A stretch of DNA of 64,000 nucleotides. Origin: Kalmanozyma brasiliensis GHG001. Taxonomy: Eukaryota > Basidiomycota > Ustilaginomycetes > Ustilaginales. Under the pieces are notes generated by a model. The model searched no databases. It saw only the letters and a list, made by a program, of their open reading frames with translations, and had not been told where the DNA came from. The translations under genes were made by a program, and so were the position numbers. The stretch is from contig NW_015961962.1 of NCBI RefSeq assembly GCF_000497045.1, positions 206,566 through 270,565 of the forward strand. Reading direction: 5' to 3'. Shown here one piece after another: positions 10,596 to 22,700 of the stretch; within the stretch, counting starts at the first letter, position 1, and each line of letters starts with the position of its first letter.

Positions 10596-13500
10596 GATTT
10601 GGCTGAAGCAGCGCCGTCGGGCTTCACGATCTTTCTGAGCCCCGTCAATGAGAGGTGTGCGCTTGTCGCGATTCGAATGAGCGTAGCAGAGGGGAAGAGA
10701 CAGTGAAAGGAATGCGCTGGGGAGCAGTGGCGTGCGCTCCGTTGTGAACAAAGTGTGTGGGAGACGGGACGACGGAACGATGAAGAGAAGTGACCGATGA
10801 TGGGGAGGGGCGCAATTTGGCCAACTCTTTCGACAGCTTGGCCGCCGCTGCTGCTAAAAGCGTATATGGGACAGGCGGGTGCTGATCGCTGCAGAACAAA
10901 GCTCGCTGCACTCTCAGATGACAGGACACAGACCGAGCACAAATTTTTTGGCGAGGCGAGGCAAAGAGCAGGGGGGGAGCGGCGATCTGCGCAAAGAGCG
11001 ATGAACAACCCTGCATGCGAGCCAGGGCCAACAAAGGTTTCGAGAGCCGCACAAGGGGTCGAAAACTAGAAGGAAGCGGTGTGAGGCGCAAACAGATGAA
11101 GGCGGCTGACTGGCTGCTAGAGTGGGGTGGAGGCGTTGAGGGTCTTCATCGACGACGGATATCCGACATTCGAGCGCACGGCTGACAGGCCCGTGATTGT
11201 GAAGCGAGTTTCGAGGGTTCAAGGGTGTGTGTGTGTGTGACCAAGAAACGATGCTCGCCCGCTTGTTGGCGAAAGAGGGCTTGGAGGCAGAGCGAGCGAG
11301 CGAGCCTCGATGGCTTTGCGATCTTGCGGCGAAAATTCCATTCCAGCCCCCCAAGGCCAGCCCGCGGTGATCCGGGACATTTTCAGGAATTCATGGACGA
11401 AGGAAAATGTTTTGCGTCAGCTTTGGCGAGCTATTGTGCCTGAACGAAAACAGTTGACCGTCAAGCAAACCAAAACCTTGTCTCGACGGCTTCGAATCCG
11501 GCAGGCTTGCATGCCAGACGATCCTCAGGAGCATACAAATTCGGTCAACTTGCTTTCAAACAAAGAGCACGCTGAGTCGTCCATCGACCGTCGGTTGAGT
11601 TTTTCAGAGAGAAACCGACAAACGAATCGCAGGATTGATTTGCGAGACATTGCCTGCTCGGCAGAGGTACAGTCTCTCGGCAGCGTTATTCCACGACGAC
11701 TCAGGAAGTTGTCTCAGGACAGAAGCCTCGCACTGTGATAGAGCGTTATCTAGCCACTCGTATCAGTGTCATGAAGAGGCATGCTAGAAGAGGAAATGTG
11801 GGCACGGGCCAGACACAGCGGTATCGGGCTATGTATTACGCTCGCCGGAGGACCCTGCCGCAAGCTGTCACACGAGCGAGGGAAAACGAAGAATTCCATT
11901 TCATCCAGCGTCAGCTCAGTCTAGCGTCGAGGGACAAGCCCAAATTCAAGGCCATTTTTTTCGCTTTTTTCTTTTCAGACGAGCGCGTGGCTTTTTCGAG
12001 TCTCGCTAAGTTAGCCTGCAGCGGTTCTTAGTGTGGATGCAGCATTGTGAGCATCGAGTGACAGCGTAAAAGCGCGGGGTAGGGGTCTTGCATCCTACGA
12101 CCTTTGCTGCTCACCTACTTGAACCGAGACACCAGCTATCTCTCCGGGCGCTACTCAATCTCACACGGTCGGATGATGGTTCTCTATCACGCGGCTTGGT
12201 GGGAAACGAAGCGTCGAGAAAGAAGAGGCTTGACAGTCTGTCGCACCGGGAAACGGGTTGTCTTGGGTTACGATTTGTTTGCTTCGCACGATGACCTCAT
12301 GGTCGGAGCCTGATTTACCGTCTTGCTCGCTTGTTGCAAGGGCAATCACAATCGACACCTTGCAGATCGAGGCAGGCGACCAAGAAAATAAAAATTCTTG
12401 ACAAGAAAATAATCGGGACACGAAAACGAATCGGCGGCCTGGGCTTGGGCGTTTGGGTTTTGATTTGTTAGTTGCATCGGAAAACAGGGTTCTTCTAGCG
12501 TGGGCGTTGTGGTAAGGAGAATCGAACAAGCAAATGCGTTCGACGCCCCTTGGAGTTTGCCCATCCGCTCGTTCGGTGCCATGCTTTTCCTAGGACCGTT
12601 TCTGCTTCGACGGAGCGCGGGTGCCGTTTGTATGGTCGGTGCCTCATTCCGCGGCTCGACTGGTCACCACTGCGCTCGCTGATAGCGGTTGCTCTAGACG
12701 AGATTGCGATTCGAGGGTGCCCATCTGTGCAAACAAAAAGCGCATCTCGTCTGGATCAGAGCGAAAAAATTTCAATCGCCTGCATAGCAATTGAAACTCA
12801 ACTCTTTCATCCCTCGCATCTCGCCTGACCGTCTCCAGGAGATCATGATCGACAGATTTGCCGCCTTGTTCAGCCTGAGAGGCTTTGGAAAACTCTTGTC
12901 GGTCAAGCATCTGCCGTGCCTGAACCAGTCTCGAATCGGCGGCGGCTCCCACCACGGCCAACACTGGGACGGCCACCTCGCATTTCACGCTCGCTGCCGT
13001 GGTCCAAGCGAAGATCGACAGTCAGCCGTGCCGGGATCGATCGACTGCGCAGCCTCGCAACGGTGTTCACACGACCTGTCTGTCTTGAAATGACTGATTC
13101 AGACGACCTCGTCCGGGCGCTTCCACGCAACTTGGTGGGCTCGAGCCCAAATTGAGCTTCGACCCACCTGGACCACGCTGCCAAGGCTTGTGCGCCACGA
13201 AGCAACAGAAAGCCACCTCCCAACCTCCCGAATCTTCCGAAGCGTGTCAGCTATCGCTAGTGACTCAGGCTCGATGGCCGCTAATCGCCTTTGCACCTTT
13301 CGCGTAGAGTGCGGCTGCCGGCTCAAATTTTCCGTTGGATTGTCACAATAAAAAAAACGGGGGTGCAGACGATCGGCTAAGGGCTAAGCGAGCCAGACAG
13401 CTGATCCGCGCCCTCCGATTTTCGGGCAAAATCGAGGGATCAGCGTCGGAAATGCGCGGTTGGGCAAAAACGTCACTTTGCACTGAGCTGACACGCGTCG

Positions 13501-14481
13501 ATTTAAGGGAAAATCGCATGAAACAGGCGCGGATCGGTGCGGCTGTCGTACAGCGCAGCGCGCGCTCTCCAGGGTGAACGGTGAGCTAGCCCAATCGACG
13601 ACCACCGTCATCGTCCCAAATGCCAGACGACGTCTCGAAGCCCCGTCACGTTGTCCCGCAAATGATCAAAGCTCGAGCTAAGGTGGGGCATGCAAAAGCG
13701 TCACCGCCGGAAGCCCTGCGTCGCGCCGCAAACAGGTCAAATGCCACACACTCAGACATTCAAACAAGCCACAAGCAAAGACTGGCTAAACAATGGCGAC
13801 TGCCATGCCAAACTAGGGTCTATGCGGAGAGAGAGGGGGGTTTCCAGGGTATCGATGGGCCCAAGCGAGACAATCCTATTCAGATCGTATCGTTGCTGAG
13901 CGGTAAAGAGCGAGTGAGGTCACAGAGGAGCGACTGGGCGATATCGCCGAAAATCGAGCGACCAAGCGAGCGAGCGCTAAATTTATTTTCTTAATCGACG
14001 CACAAATGGACATGCGGGCACTTCTTCCAGCCCTCCGTCTTCATCGACCGGTGGGGGTGAAGCCAACGGCGATTTGGGTGGACTTCCGTCCGTTTTTTTC
14101 TCGACCCTCGTGAGCGGATAGTGTGAGCATCGCCTGTGCAAGCCTCGTTCGAGCTGGTGGACGACGGTGGGCCCTTGACTGCAGGGTTCGACCGTCGGTG
14201 TTCCTGTCATTGGACTGCCGTTGCTACAACTTTTTTTCAAGCCTGAGATTGAGCGTACGCACCTATCGGTCCCCTGGTCGCTGTGAGGGAGGCTCCAACT
14301 TGATCCTGAAGGACGGTCTTTTCATCTCTCCCATCATCTCGACTTGCTCGCTCTCTTCAAGCATACCGCTTCATCTCAAGACCACCCCTTCATCTCTGAG
14401 CACTCCGACCCCATCAAGCACCACACCCTTGTCGCTCCAACACCTTCTCCCGACCTTCTCACTCACAAGCAGGCACCAACC
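10596..14481. other. Long divergent intergenic region, 3.9 kb
   Basis: It lies between the start of the AT3-GT2 gene (minus) and the AT3-like gene (plus). Small open frames occur (for example 11310-11738 and 13620-13994) but none has a recognisable domain, a signal peptide or a good gene context. It contains GAGC tetranucleotide arrays at 11290-11305 and 13965-13976 and several T-tracts (near 11954). It probably holds both promoters; an unrecognised non-coding RNA or a decayed gene cannot be excluded. Confidence 0.5.
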
Positions 14482-16323
14482 ATGTCCAAGCCGATCCCGC
14501 CGACCTGGCGTCGGGGCGCTTCCTCGTCGCCCTCGCTCACGCCCACCGAGTTCCCCAACGGCGTCGAGACGCCTCATTCCGAAGACGACATGGCCTATCT
14601 TCGATCCATGTCGTACGTGCACACCTCTGGCCGCTTTTCCTCGTACAGCACTGTTGCGGGTCACGATTCTCCGCGAGGCGGCTCCAACTCGCCTCACGGT
14701 ACACTCGTCAACCCCTCCGCGGCACCCACCGACTATGCGTCGAGCGACAACGAGAGCCACCATCCCAAGACCAAGCTCGATTCGCTCGCCAAGCGCAGTC
14801 CGCTGAAACAGAGCTCCTCCTGGGAGGCGCAGGAGCTCGGTTCCCGACCCGTCGAGGTCGACCCTGCCGCGATGCAAAAGATGAAGTACGGTCGATTGCG
14901 ATACCTCGACGGACTTCGAATGATCGCTGCTCTGCTGGTGCTCACTTCGACCGTCATCGGCAACACATCGCCGCAATGGGCGGTGGGATCGAGCATCCTC
15001 TACCCGTTCAACTCGAAATTTGGTATCACGCTCTTCCTCGCTCTGCAGGGACGAGCGTTGACGTTGCCCTGGTTGATCTCCCGCGCCGACTGTCTGGCCA
15101 ACTTCAAGGAGGCCGCTGCCAAAGCCAAGGCTGCCAAGCTCGCCAAGGCTACACCGCCGGTCAAGACGTTGGATGAAAAAGTCGCCCCTCCCGTCGCACC
15201 CGTCGCGCCAGTCATGGCAGACCGCAATCGACCCGATTTCAAGCTCTACGGTATGGCCATGATCTCCCGTCCTTTCCGCTTTTTGCTGCCCATCCTCTTC
15301 GTCACGGGTGTTCAGTACGGCATCTGCCGCGCAACCGGGCTCTACCCAGACAATGTGAATTTCGAAACCCTCATCGGAACCCGACCGGGATGGTGCTACG
15401 CCAGCGGCGCGCAGTGGATCGTCACCGCCACCAACCTCTTCACGTCAGAAGACCGCCCGACGGAATTGCTCCAGGAGGCAGGTCCGATTTTCGCTCTGCC
15501 GTGGTTCTTCCAGAACAGCTACTATCTCTACGGCGTCACGATGATCGTGGGCATTCTGCAGCGGGATACGCGGGTGGCGTTTTTGGGCGTTATGGCGCTG
15601 TTGAACTGGACGACGTTGAGCTATCTTGCTCCGGCGATGCTCGGTCTCATGGTTGCGGAACTTGACGTTTCCGGTCAATTTGCTCGGGTTCGTCGTTCTC
15701 CAATCGCCAAGTGGGGATTGCAGATTCTCTGCACGGTGCTGTTCCTGGTCTTCCTGCTGGTGCCGCAGGTGCGCAACCCGGTCAACTCAGGGCTCGCCCA
15801 CCTCCAGGTGCTCAGGCCAACCAACCGCGACGGCGCCAACATCTACGACGTCATCCGGTTCACCGACGTCCTTTGCTCCACACTGCTGCTGGTGCTGCTC
15901 GAGCTTAGCCCGATGGCGCAGCGCGTGCTGTCCGTGGCACCGTTGAGCATGATGGGTCGTCAACTGGCTGCAGCGTTGGTGGCGATCCATGCCATGGTGC
16001 TGTGGAGCATCATGCCCAAGGTGTTCCCCATGACCGCTGCTTCTTCGGTCACGAGTGGGGCTGCCACCAACCTCGCGGGGATTTGGGCGCTGACCTTGAT
16101 CATCTCCCTCGCCCTCAGCACCGTGTTCAGGGTCGTAGTCGAGATCCCATCCGAGTTGCTCGGCAGAGCAACCCTCATCTTCTTCTACGGCCAGGAGGAG
16201 ATTCAGCAACTCACCATGAGCGAGAAACATGTAGAGAAGGCGAGACGCAGTGGATACTTGATGCCCCTCCCCAGTCTTGGCAACCCCATGGCCAAGTTGG
16301 GGCTGAACAAGGTTCCCTGGTAG
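14482..16323 (+). CDS. Acyltransferase-3-like membrane protein lacking the catalytic His
   Basis: 613 aa. Residues 1-130 are Ser/Pro-rich and cytosolic-looking. From 138 there is an acyltransferase-3-type first segment, RLRYLDGLRMIAALLVL, followed by roughly ten hydrophobic segments. The family's R-x10-H motif begins correctly at Arg146 but position 157 is Thr, not His, so acyl transfer by the usual mechanism is doubtful. An Ala/Lys/Pro-rich loop (about 208-250) is inserted after the third hydrophobic segment. The first in-frame ATG is 14482, preceded by an ACC context; the frame upstream has no ATG. It is divergent from the AT3-GT2 fusion and convergent with the GH26-like gene. It may be a scaffold, a transporter-like relative or a sensor; the function is unknown. 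Confidence 0.8.
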   Translation: MSKPIPPTWRRGASSSPSLTPTEFPNGVETPHSEDDMAYLRSMSYVHTSGRFSSYSTVAGHDSPRGGSNSPHGTLVNPSAAPTDYASSDNESHHPKTKLDSLAKRSPLKQSSSWEAQELGSRPVEVDPAAMQKMKYGRLRYLDGLRMIAALLVLTSTVIGNTSPQWAVGSSILYPFNSKFGITLFLALQGRALTLPWLISRADCLANFKEAAAKAKAAKLAKATPPVKTLDEKVAPPVAPVAPVMADRNRPDFKLYGMAMISRPFRFLLPILFVTGVQYGICRATGLYPDNVNFETLIGTRPGWCYASGAQWIVTATNLFTSEDRPTELLQEAGPIFALPWFFQNSYYLYGVTMIVGILQRDTRVAFLGVMALLNWTTLSYLAPAMLGLMVAELDVSGQFARVRRSPIAKWGLQILCTVLFLVFLLVPQVRNPVNSGLAHLQVLRPTNRDGANIYDVIRFTDVLCSTLLLVLLELSPMAQRVLSVAPLSMMGRQLAAALVAIHAMVLWSIMPKVFPMTAASSVTSGAATNLAGIWALTLIISLALSTVFRVVVEIPSELLGRATLIFFYGQEEIQQLTMSEKHVEKARRSGYLMPLPSLGNPMAKLGLNKVPW

Positions 16324-16719
16324 GCTTCAACGGACATTTGATGAAATGGACACTTTTGCGACCCTTTCAAAAACGATGCGTGAGATGAGAAGAAGCGGTC
16401 TCGTGTGAGCCCTTGTGAAGGAGACGCATTGATGCGTTTCAGACGTGTGTGGTTCTGTGAGGATGCGAGGTGTTTGTGGGTGCGAGAGGTGCGTGTGGGG
16501 GTCATGCGCGTGCAAGCGTGCTGTCTGTGACGGTGCAGATATGAGCAAGATCGAGAATTAGTCGTTGACACTTCAGATATGGCATTGAGGAGCTGCGATC
16601 TCATCTCACAACCGCTTCTCAACCACGCAAGTACACACGGTAAGAGAGTGTCCATAAATAACGATTCCAACGAGCACAAAGGTGGAGCCAAACGAAGCAT
16701 CAAGGTATCCTCCAAAACT
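16324..16719. terminator. Convergent 3' region, AT3-like and GH26-like genes
   Basis: About 400 bp with a GT-rich stretch (16440-16520) and no gene. It should contain the 3' ends of both convergent transcripts. Confidence 0.4.
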
Positions 16720-17865
16720 CTACAGATAAGCCAACGCAGACAGCGCCGCGAGCGCGGTAACGGCCAAACCACCCATCGAGACCTTCTTGGTTCCGGCACT
16801 GGAGCTCGAGCCACTACCCCTGAGCGAGCTGGGCAGACTGCTCGGGGCAGCGCTCTTGCTCGTGGCAGTCGCCTGGCTGGCGACGCTCACGGCGCTGAGA
16901 CTCGCCTGGGCGTTCTGCACCGTCGGGAACAGATCCTCCGCCAGGTTGTTCGGGAACGTGCTGTTGTTGGGATCCAAAATCCTGAAATCGCCTCCTACAC
17001 CGTTGCTCAGGATGTCCGTCTTTCGGAGCGCATTGTACCAGGTAACACTCTCGAGGTTGGGCAACGAGCTCTTGACTTGGTCGGAAGTGAGGGTTTGCAA
17101 CCAAGCGATGCGTTCCTGAATATCGGCGCCCTGAGCATGCGTTCCCGCTTCCGCGATGACGAAGGGTACGCTGGAAGACGAGTACTTGTCGTGGAACGGC
17201 TTGACCGTTTGGATGTAGTTGCTTGCCGTCGCTGCGTCCGTTGTGGGCGGGTAGTAGTCCACGCCGATCATCTGAACCGTGCTGTTAAAGTTGTCCGGCA
17301 GATACTTTTCGTACACCGTGAGATTGGCAGCGTTGGGACAGTACCACATTTTGACGGCGGGAGCGATGGATTGGCACGCCGCCGAGACTTGGGCCCACGC
17401 CGTCTTGAATGCAGAGACACCCATGTCGGTGCCAGGAGCGTACTCGCCCGTGGTGACGTAGTAGTTGACCTCGTGCGCGAAACGGAGGCGCACTTCGACG
17501 CCGGCGTCGGTGAAGCGCTTCATAACCCGGCAGACGGCCGTGGCTTGCGAGTTGTCGGTTCGGGTGTAGCCGCCCCACGATCCGACGGGCATGATCGACG
17601 CTTCCAGGATGGCACCGGATGCATAGATATCGGGGGCGTTGGCGAGGAGCTTCGAGCCATCGTAGGTGGTGCCGTAATTGGTCTGGTCGTAGAAGCCGTA
17701 TGCGTAGGACTGACCGCGTCCTGCAAGGAGGCCGTTGATGCCAACCATGGTTTGAACGTTACCGCCGTCCGAGCCGACGTCCGGGATGAAGCCGATAGGC
17801 ATGCCGTTGAGCGTGATCGGGTCCGAGACCGCGCGTGGGTGGAGCGACATGGCGAGATGAGGCAT
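16720..17865 (-). CDS. GH26-like glycoside hydrolase with GPI-type C-terminus
   Basis: 381 aa. The fold landmarks match family 26-type (beta-mannanase/glucanase clan GH-A) proteins: MPIGFIPDVGSDGG near the start, RLRFAHEVN with probable acid/base Glu132, MWYCPNAAN, GVDYYP at 201-206, and VIAEAGTH with probable nucleophile Glu239. The tail is Ser-rich (about 325-360) and ends in a hydrophobic stretch after SAGTKK, as in GPI-anchored wall enzymes. The ATG at 17865 has an excellent context (CCCACCATGCC). However, the N-terminus MPHLAMSLHPRAV is not a clear signal peptide, and an in-frame TAA lies four codons upstream with no AG that could act as a splice acceptor near it. Its place beside the two acyltransferase-3 genes suggests action on a cell-surface glycan; the substrate is unknown. 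Confidence 0.75.
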   Translation of the reverse strand: MPHLAMSLHPRAVSDPITLNGMPIGFIPDVGSDGGNVQTMVGINGLLAGRGQSYAYGFYDQTNYGTTYDGSKLLANAPDIYASGAILEASIMPVGSWGGYTRTDNSQATAVCRVMKRFTDAGVEVRLRFAHEVNYYVTTGEYAPGTDMGVSAFKTAWAQVSAACQSIAPAVKMWYCPNAANLTVYEKYLPDNFNSTVQMIGVDYYPPTTDAATASNYIQTVKPFHDKYSSSSVPFVIAEAGTHAQGADIQERIAWLQTLTSDQVKSSLPNLESVTWYNALRKTDILSNGVGGDFRILDPNNSTFPNNLAEDLFPTVQNAQASLSAVSVASQATATSKSAAPSSLPSSLRGSGSSSSAGTKKVSMGGLAVTALAALSALAYL

Positions 17866-19731
17866 GGTGGGCGAGAGTTAGATGGAGCGAGGTTGTGAAA
17901 GTGGGAAGATATTATTCTTGAAGGTCCGGTCTGCTTGTCCGTGTGTGAAAGTCTCCGAGCAAGGTGAATTCGATATGATGGTTCGTCGAGAGCAGCGAGA
18001 TGATTCGTACCGAGGATGGGGTTGGACCGGAGCGAAGGGGAGGGTCAAGGCGGATGGAGATAGGAAGGAAGGAAAGTCTAAGTCGATGGAGGAGCGGGGA
18101 TGCGATTCCGGATGAATGAGAAGGAGCACGAGGAGGCAACAACAAAGCCAAAAAAGTACGGGGACGAGGCTAGAGGAAGGAGGATGCAAGGGGAGCAGGG
18201 TCAGGGTCAGGGTTCAGGCAAAGGAAGGGTTTGAGGAACGGACGATATGCGAGTCGATGCAGCGTGCAACAAGAATGCGCCCTTTGAAATTCACTTTTCT
18301 TTTTCTTTCCTCACGATCATGAGGGTCCCTGCTTGTGGGTCTGAGACAAGGCAGCCAGCCAAGCGAGACAGAGTGGACCCGCAAGCATGCTCCTTTTCAC
18401 TTTGGCTCATCCTCATCCAACTCATCCCCCCCCTTCTTCACGATCTGAGCTTCTTCAGATGCTCAAGCTCAAGCCTTGACTTATTCCCGCCGATCCGTAT
18501 TTCTGCCAAAAGTGGGCTTGCTTAACACCGTCTTGGCGGGGTCGTCTGTCGCGCTAAGGGCAAGCCATCGCGATCAGCAAGGGAAAGCTTGGCTTTTGAG
18601 CCAAATGCTCGGCTTGTCCCTACGGCAGAGATCGAACACAGCCATCTTCTCTTAAGGACGGCAGGCGAGGGTGAGGCAGCGGCAAGGGTCTCCTTACCCT
18701 CGATTGGCATTCTTTTTTTTTCAGCTGCGTCTGATTTGAGGGAAAAACTTGCGTGAGGTTAAGCGAGGTTGGAAAAGGAATGCGAAGAAAAGTTTTGGTC
18801 TGAAAGCGGTCAACCCGGCCCAAATGGGCCAGAGTCTGCTCTGCTTCTGCTCCGGGATTCCGTGTGGTCAGACAAACGGCCAATGTCTGCTCTGGGACGA
18901 CCAGCAACGGGTGCCGGGATCTGGTCCTGGAGCGGCATGCTTAGAGCGCACACGACCTCCAAGAGTGTGTCTTGAGTGCTGATCAGGCACGGTCGCACCG
19001 TGATCGGCATCGAATGATTCTGCTTGCTGCGGTGTCAGACAGTCAGCCGGCAGCCTAATCTGGCATCCTCAGGAGTCTCGTGTGATCGACCTCGAGCATG
19101 TTGTGGCCTACCAAGGCTGTCTTGAAAAGAACAGAGGGCAAGCAAGAAGGGACGACTTTCAAAAAAGGCAGCCGCCGGTAGCTCTCTGGGCTTTTCGTTC
19201 TCAGATTGGGCTCAAGAGCTAGTCGAATGCAGACATCCTTCATCTCGATCCCGCTCTTGATAGTGACCACGAACCTCGAACGACGAGCTCTATTCAGAGT
19301 AGCTGCTCCATCGTGATGCCTTGCGTCGATCAGCGCATGAGAGCGAGTAGACCTAGCCAGGAGATTGCGAAGATGGTGGATTCGCGCCAAAAAAGGGGGT
19401 TCATCTTCTGATGGGCGGGGTTTGAATGTCTACATCTGCAGGCGGTCCATCGTGCATGGGCGCTCAACCACACGAGCCTTGCCCTGCAGCTGGGAGGGAT
19501 TGCCGCGGGGAGACCGTCAGATGCTCGCCCCGCCGCTTCGCTGAAACCAACATCCCGATTCGCACTCATCGGGCCCCCCGTCTTGCCCTTTCGCTATCAA
19601 CATGATTGGGACAGCTAATCATACGGACCTTGCACAAGACGCTTTCGACACCTCACGCGTGGAACGCTACTCTGTTTCAAGGTATATTGCAATGACAACA
19701 ACGAATAAATAATCACCATCTGCGTGCCGAT
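17866..19731. other. Intergenic region, 1.9 kb
   Basis: It holds the promoter of the GH26-like gene (left) and the 3' end of wee1 (right). An open frame 18189-17878, in the same frame as the GH26-like gene, has a hydrophobic start but no ATG. A short TCAGGG triplet lies at 18196-18212. No gene is supported. Confidence 0.5.
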
Positions 19732-22700
19732 TCACACATCGAGCTCCATCGAGAAGCGTCTGCTGCCCAACGTCGCCGTGCTCTCCTCCATCCCGTGTCT
19801 CTCCCCGACCCACCTCGTCGCACCTACATCTCCCTTCCCGAAGAAGCGCTGCTCCACTGTATCTGCGCCCATAACTTCGCGCATAAACTCCTCCTCCGGC
19901 TCCTGAATCAGTGCGCCGCGAACGCGGATCACGGCGTGGCTCGAAAACGAACTCATCGAGGTCGAGATCGAGGTATGACCCGACATCGAGCTAGAAAGTC
20001 CGCTGATGCCCATCGTCGAGTCCGTCTCGGACAATTCCGCTGCACTGCTGCCAGCTTCCGAATCGCTGAGGCCCAGCGTACGGCTTGATAGCTCACTCGC
20101 AATCGAGTGTTGCGACGAGCTGTCCGCCAGCATCGCCAACGAGCCAGACACTGATGACGACTCTGTGAACTCGGGCAGCTGGTCCATCTCGGACGCTGAC
20201 AGTCCTCGAGACATGATCGAGCGCACGCACGTTAGCGTCGGCAGCCCCACAATCTCGTCGATGGTAGCACGTTGCTCCGCATCAGAGCACAGCAGTCGCT
20301 CCAACACACGCAGCATTGGCCCGCTGATGGCGGTGAGGTCGACGTCGGACAAATCGTCCCGACGCAGCTTCTGCCACGGCTCGCCGTTGTCCGGAAGCTC
20401 GACGTTGCCCGCCGCCTCCAGCAGGATGAGGCCCAGGCTGAAGACATCCGCTGCTTTGCCGTACTGGCCGTGAAAGATGACTTCGGGTGCGAGGTAGACG
20501 CGGTCGCCCTCCCTCTCGAGTCCGCGCTGCGAAGGCCAGGGCTCGGCCATGTGCTCCAAAGTGTATCGGTGAGGCTCCTCGTCCAAGCCGGCGCCCTTCA
20601 GTGTCGTCTCAGCATCCACCAGCGGCCAGCGTGTCGCCATGCCAAAGTCGCCAATCTTGAGCGTGCCGTGCTCCGTGATCAGCACATTGGCCGGCTTGAG
20701 ATCCAGATGGAGGATGTTGTGACCGTGGATATACGCAACACCACTCGACAGCTCCGCCAGGATCTTCCACAGACGCGGCTCGTCCAGCGCGCCCACTTGC
20801 TGACCGTACTCTTCGAGGAAGAATGCGAGCGAACCGAGCGGACACAGCTCGAGCTGCAGGAACAGATGTCCTTCCTCTTCCCAGGCGCCGAACAGCGAGA
20901 CAATGTTGGGGTGAGGCTTGCCCGGTGTAGACAGGGCACGCAGGACGTCGACCTCTTCCAGCCTTCGCAGACGATCCCTGGGTCCGAGGTAGGCCCTCTT
21001 CATGCGCTTGACGGCGTACGCGTATCCAGTCGAGCGCGAGACAGCTTTGAGCACCTCGCTGAACTCACCTGCGCCGATGGTCTCCTCGACCGAGAAGGCC
21101 GTGTCCAGATGTCCGTGCTCGAGGCCTCTAGCGCGCACGTCCGACGTTGACTCGTAGAGGCCTAGAGAGGAAGCGCCAGCTGGTGCCTTTTGCGGCGTCT
21201 CCTGGCAGGTCGATGTCTCGGACAGGCGTGACTTGCGGCGTGACTGCATGAGCTCGAGGCGATGAGCGCGCAGCTTCTGAGCAGCCTGTCGTCGCGACGA
21301 GGGGGAGGGAGTCGTCAAGACCTGCGCTGCCTCGAACCACTTCAGGCTGCGTGTCGGCGTCATTGGCTCCATCTGGTCATCGCCGGGCAGCAGCATCGTC
21401 GAGGTGACAGGCGTTGCAGGCGGCAGCGCATCGTTGCTGCCGTCGCCACTCGACTCGGTGCCGCTTCTTGCATCCCGGGCGAAGCTGGCGTTGCGGCTCA
21501 TGGTGCGTTTGCCCAGACCTGCCGATCGCACACGCAGCGCTTTGGGTGCACCGGCAGCCTTACCAATGTCGACCGAGAGCATCTTTCGAGCCGGAGCGGG
21601 CGCGGCGCTGGAACCAGGTGTGTGGATGGCTCGTTTGCCTTTCTGAAGTCTCTGCACATCCCTGATGCGGCCCGAATGGACACTGGGGCTGTGTGTCACG
21701 TCAGAAAGACTGCCTTCGTCCTCTGTGACATCGTCGACACTGGTGCCGAAGACCGAAGCTTGGCTGGCCTCGTTCATGGCGGAGCGACGGCTGCGAGGGA
21801 GATTGCCGAAGGCGGAGCCGTGTCGGCCAGAGATCGAGACGGGCGTGCTGGCGTTGGGAAGGCTGAGATTGTTGAAAGCGGGCGTGGGACTGTCGCCTCC
21901 GTCTGGCAGGATGGGCGAGCCTGAGCTGATGATGCTTACGTGTGGATCGTGAGCAGGCGATTGGGCACCCAGCGGAGACGGACCAACACCAGACGTGTTG
22001 GCTTCGGCTTGACCCCGAAGCGCGGGAGCAAACTTGGGGAACGGCACTAAAGGGGTGGAGGTGGCTTTCTTGACAGGCGTGTCGGGCATGGTGCTGCTTG
22101 TGCTGCGATCTGCGGCCGCAGATGCGTGGGCGGTTGCTGCTTCCACCACCTGGCGCAGACCAAGCGCCTGCCCGAAGTTGGGAGCTTTGAGCGGCATAAC
22201 AAAGGCGTCGCTAGCCCCATCAGCACCCTCCGAATTCTCGCGAGCTCGATTGCGTTTCGAGACGAGTCCAGTCGACATGAAGGCAGCCTGCAGCGGCTTG
22301 ACGCTCTTGAAGTTCTGCGGCGTGAAGTAATGGCCAGTGGCGTCCATGGATCCGGAGGTGGGTCCTCTGCGATCGTGTGCTCGTCTGGCAGGGCTGGCGG
22401 CGCTCGTGCTGGTCCTTGATCGCACGCGAGGGATCGGATCCGGTGACGAGTTGGCGGAGTTGGTCTCGCTCGAGAAGCGTGTCTCGTGCATTAGCGACGA
22501 TCGCTCCTTGGGGCCGAAGGCATGTGCCACGATTCGATTGGAAGGACGTGGAGCGGGCGAGTCGCGATGGAAGCTGGTCTCGTGTCGTCGGGCCGCATCC
22601 TGGGAGGGCGACTCTTCGAGCACATCCGCGGTGATGGGCGGCGCGGGCATGGGCGAGTCCTTGCTTGCTGTCGAGGCCAGAAGCGAGCCATTCCTCTTTC

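Noticed and set aside
11310..11738. 142-aa ORF in the acyltransferase spacer
   Set aside because: It begins with ATG but has no domain, signal peptide or gene context.
14150..14210. B-box-like GGGTTCGACC, possible tRNA
   Set aside because: No matching A box, acceptor stem or cloverleaf could be drawn around it; the similar site near 12512 fails in the same way.
7329..16323. Mannosylerythritol-lipid cluster
   Set aside because: The acyltransferases here are membrane AT3-type; the expected Emt1, Mac1/Mac2, Mat1 and Mmf1 set is not present.
18196..18218. TCAGGG-like hexamers resembling telomere repeats
   Set aside because: Only about three units, inside ordinary intergenic DNA; too short to call an interstitial telomere tract.
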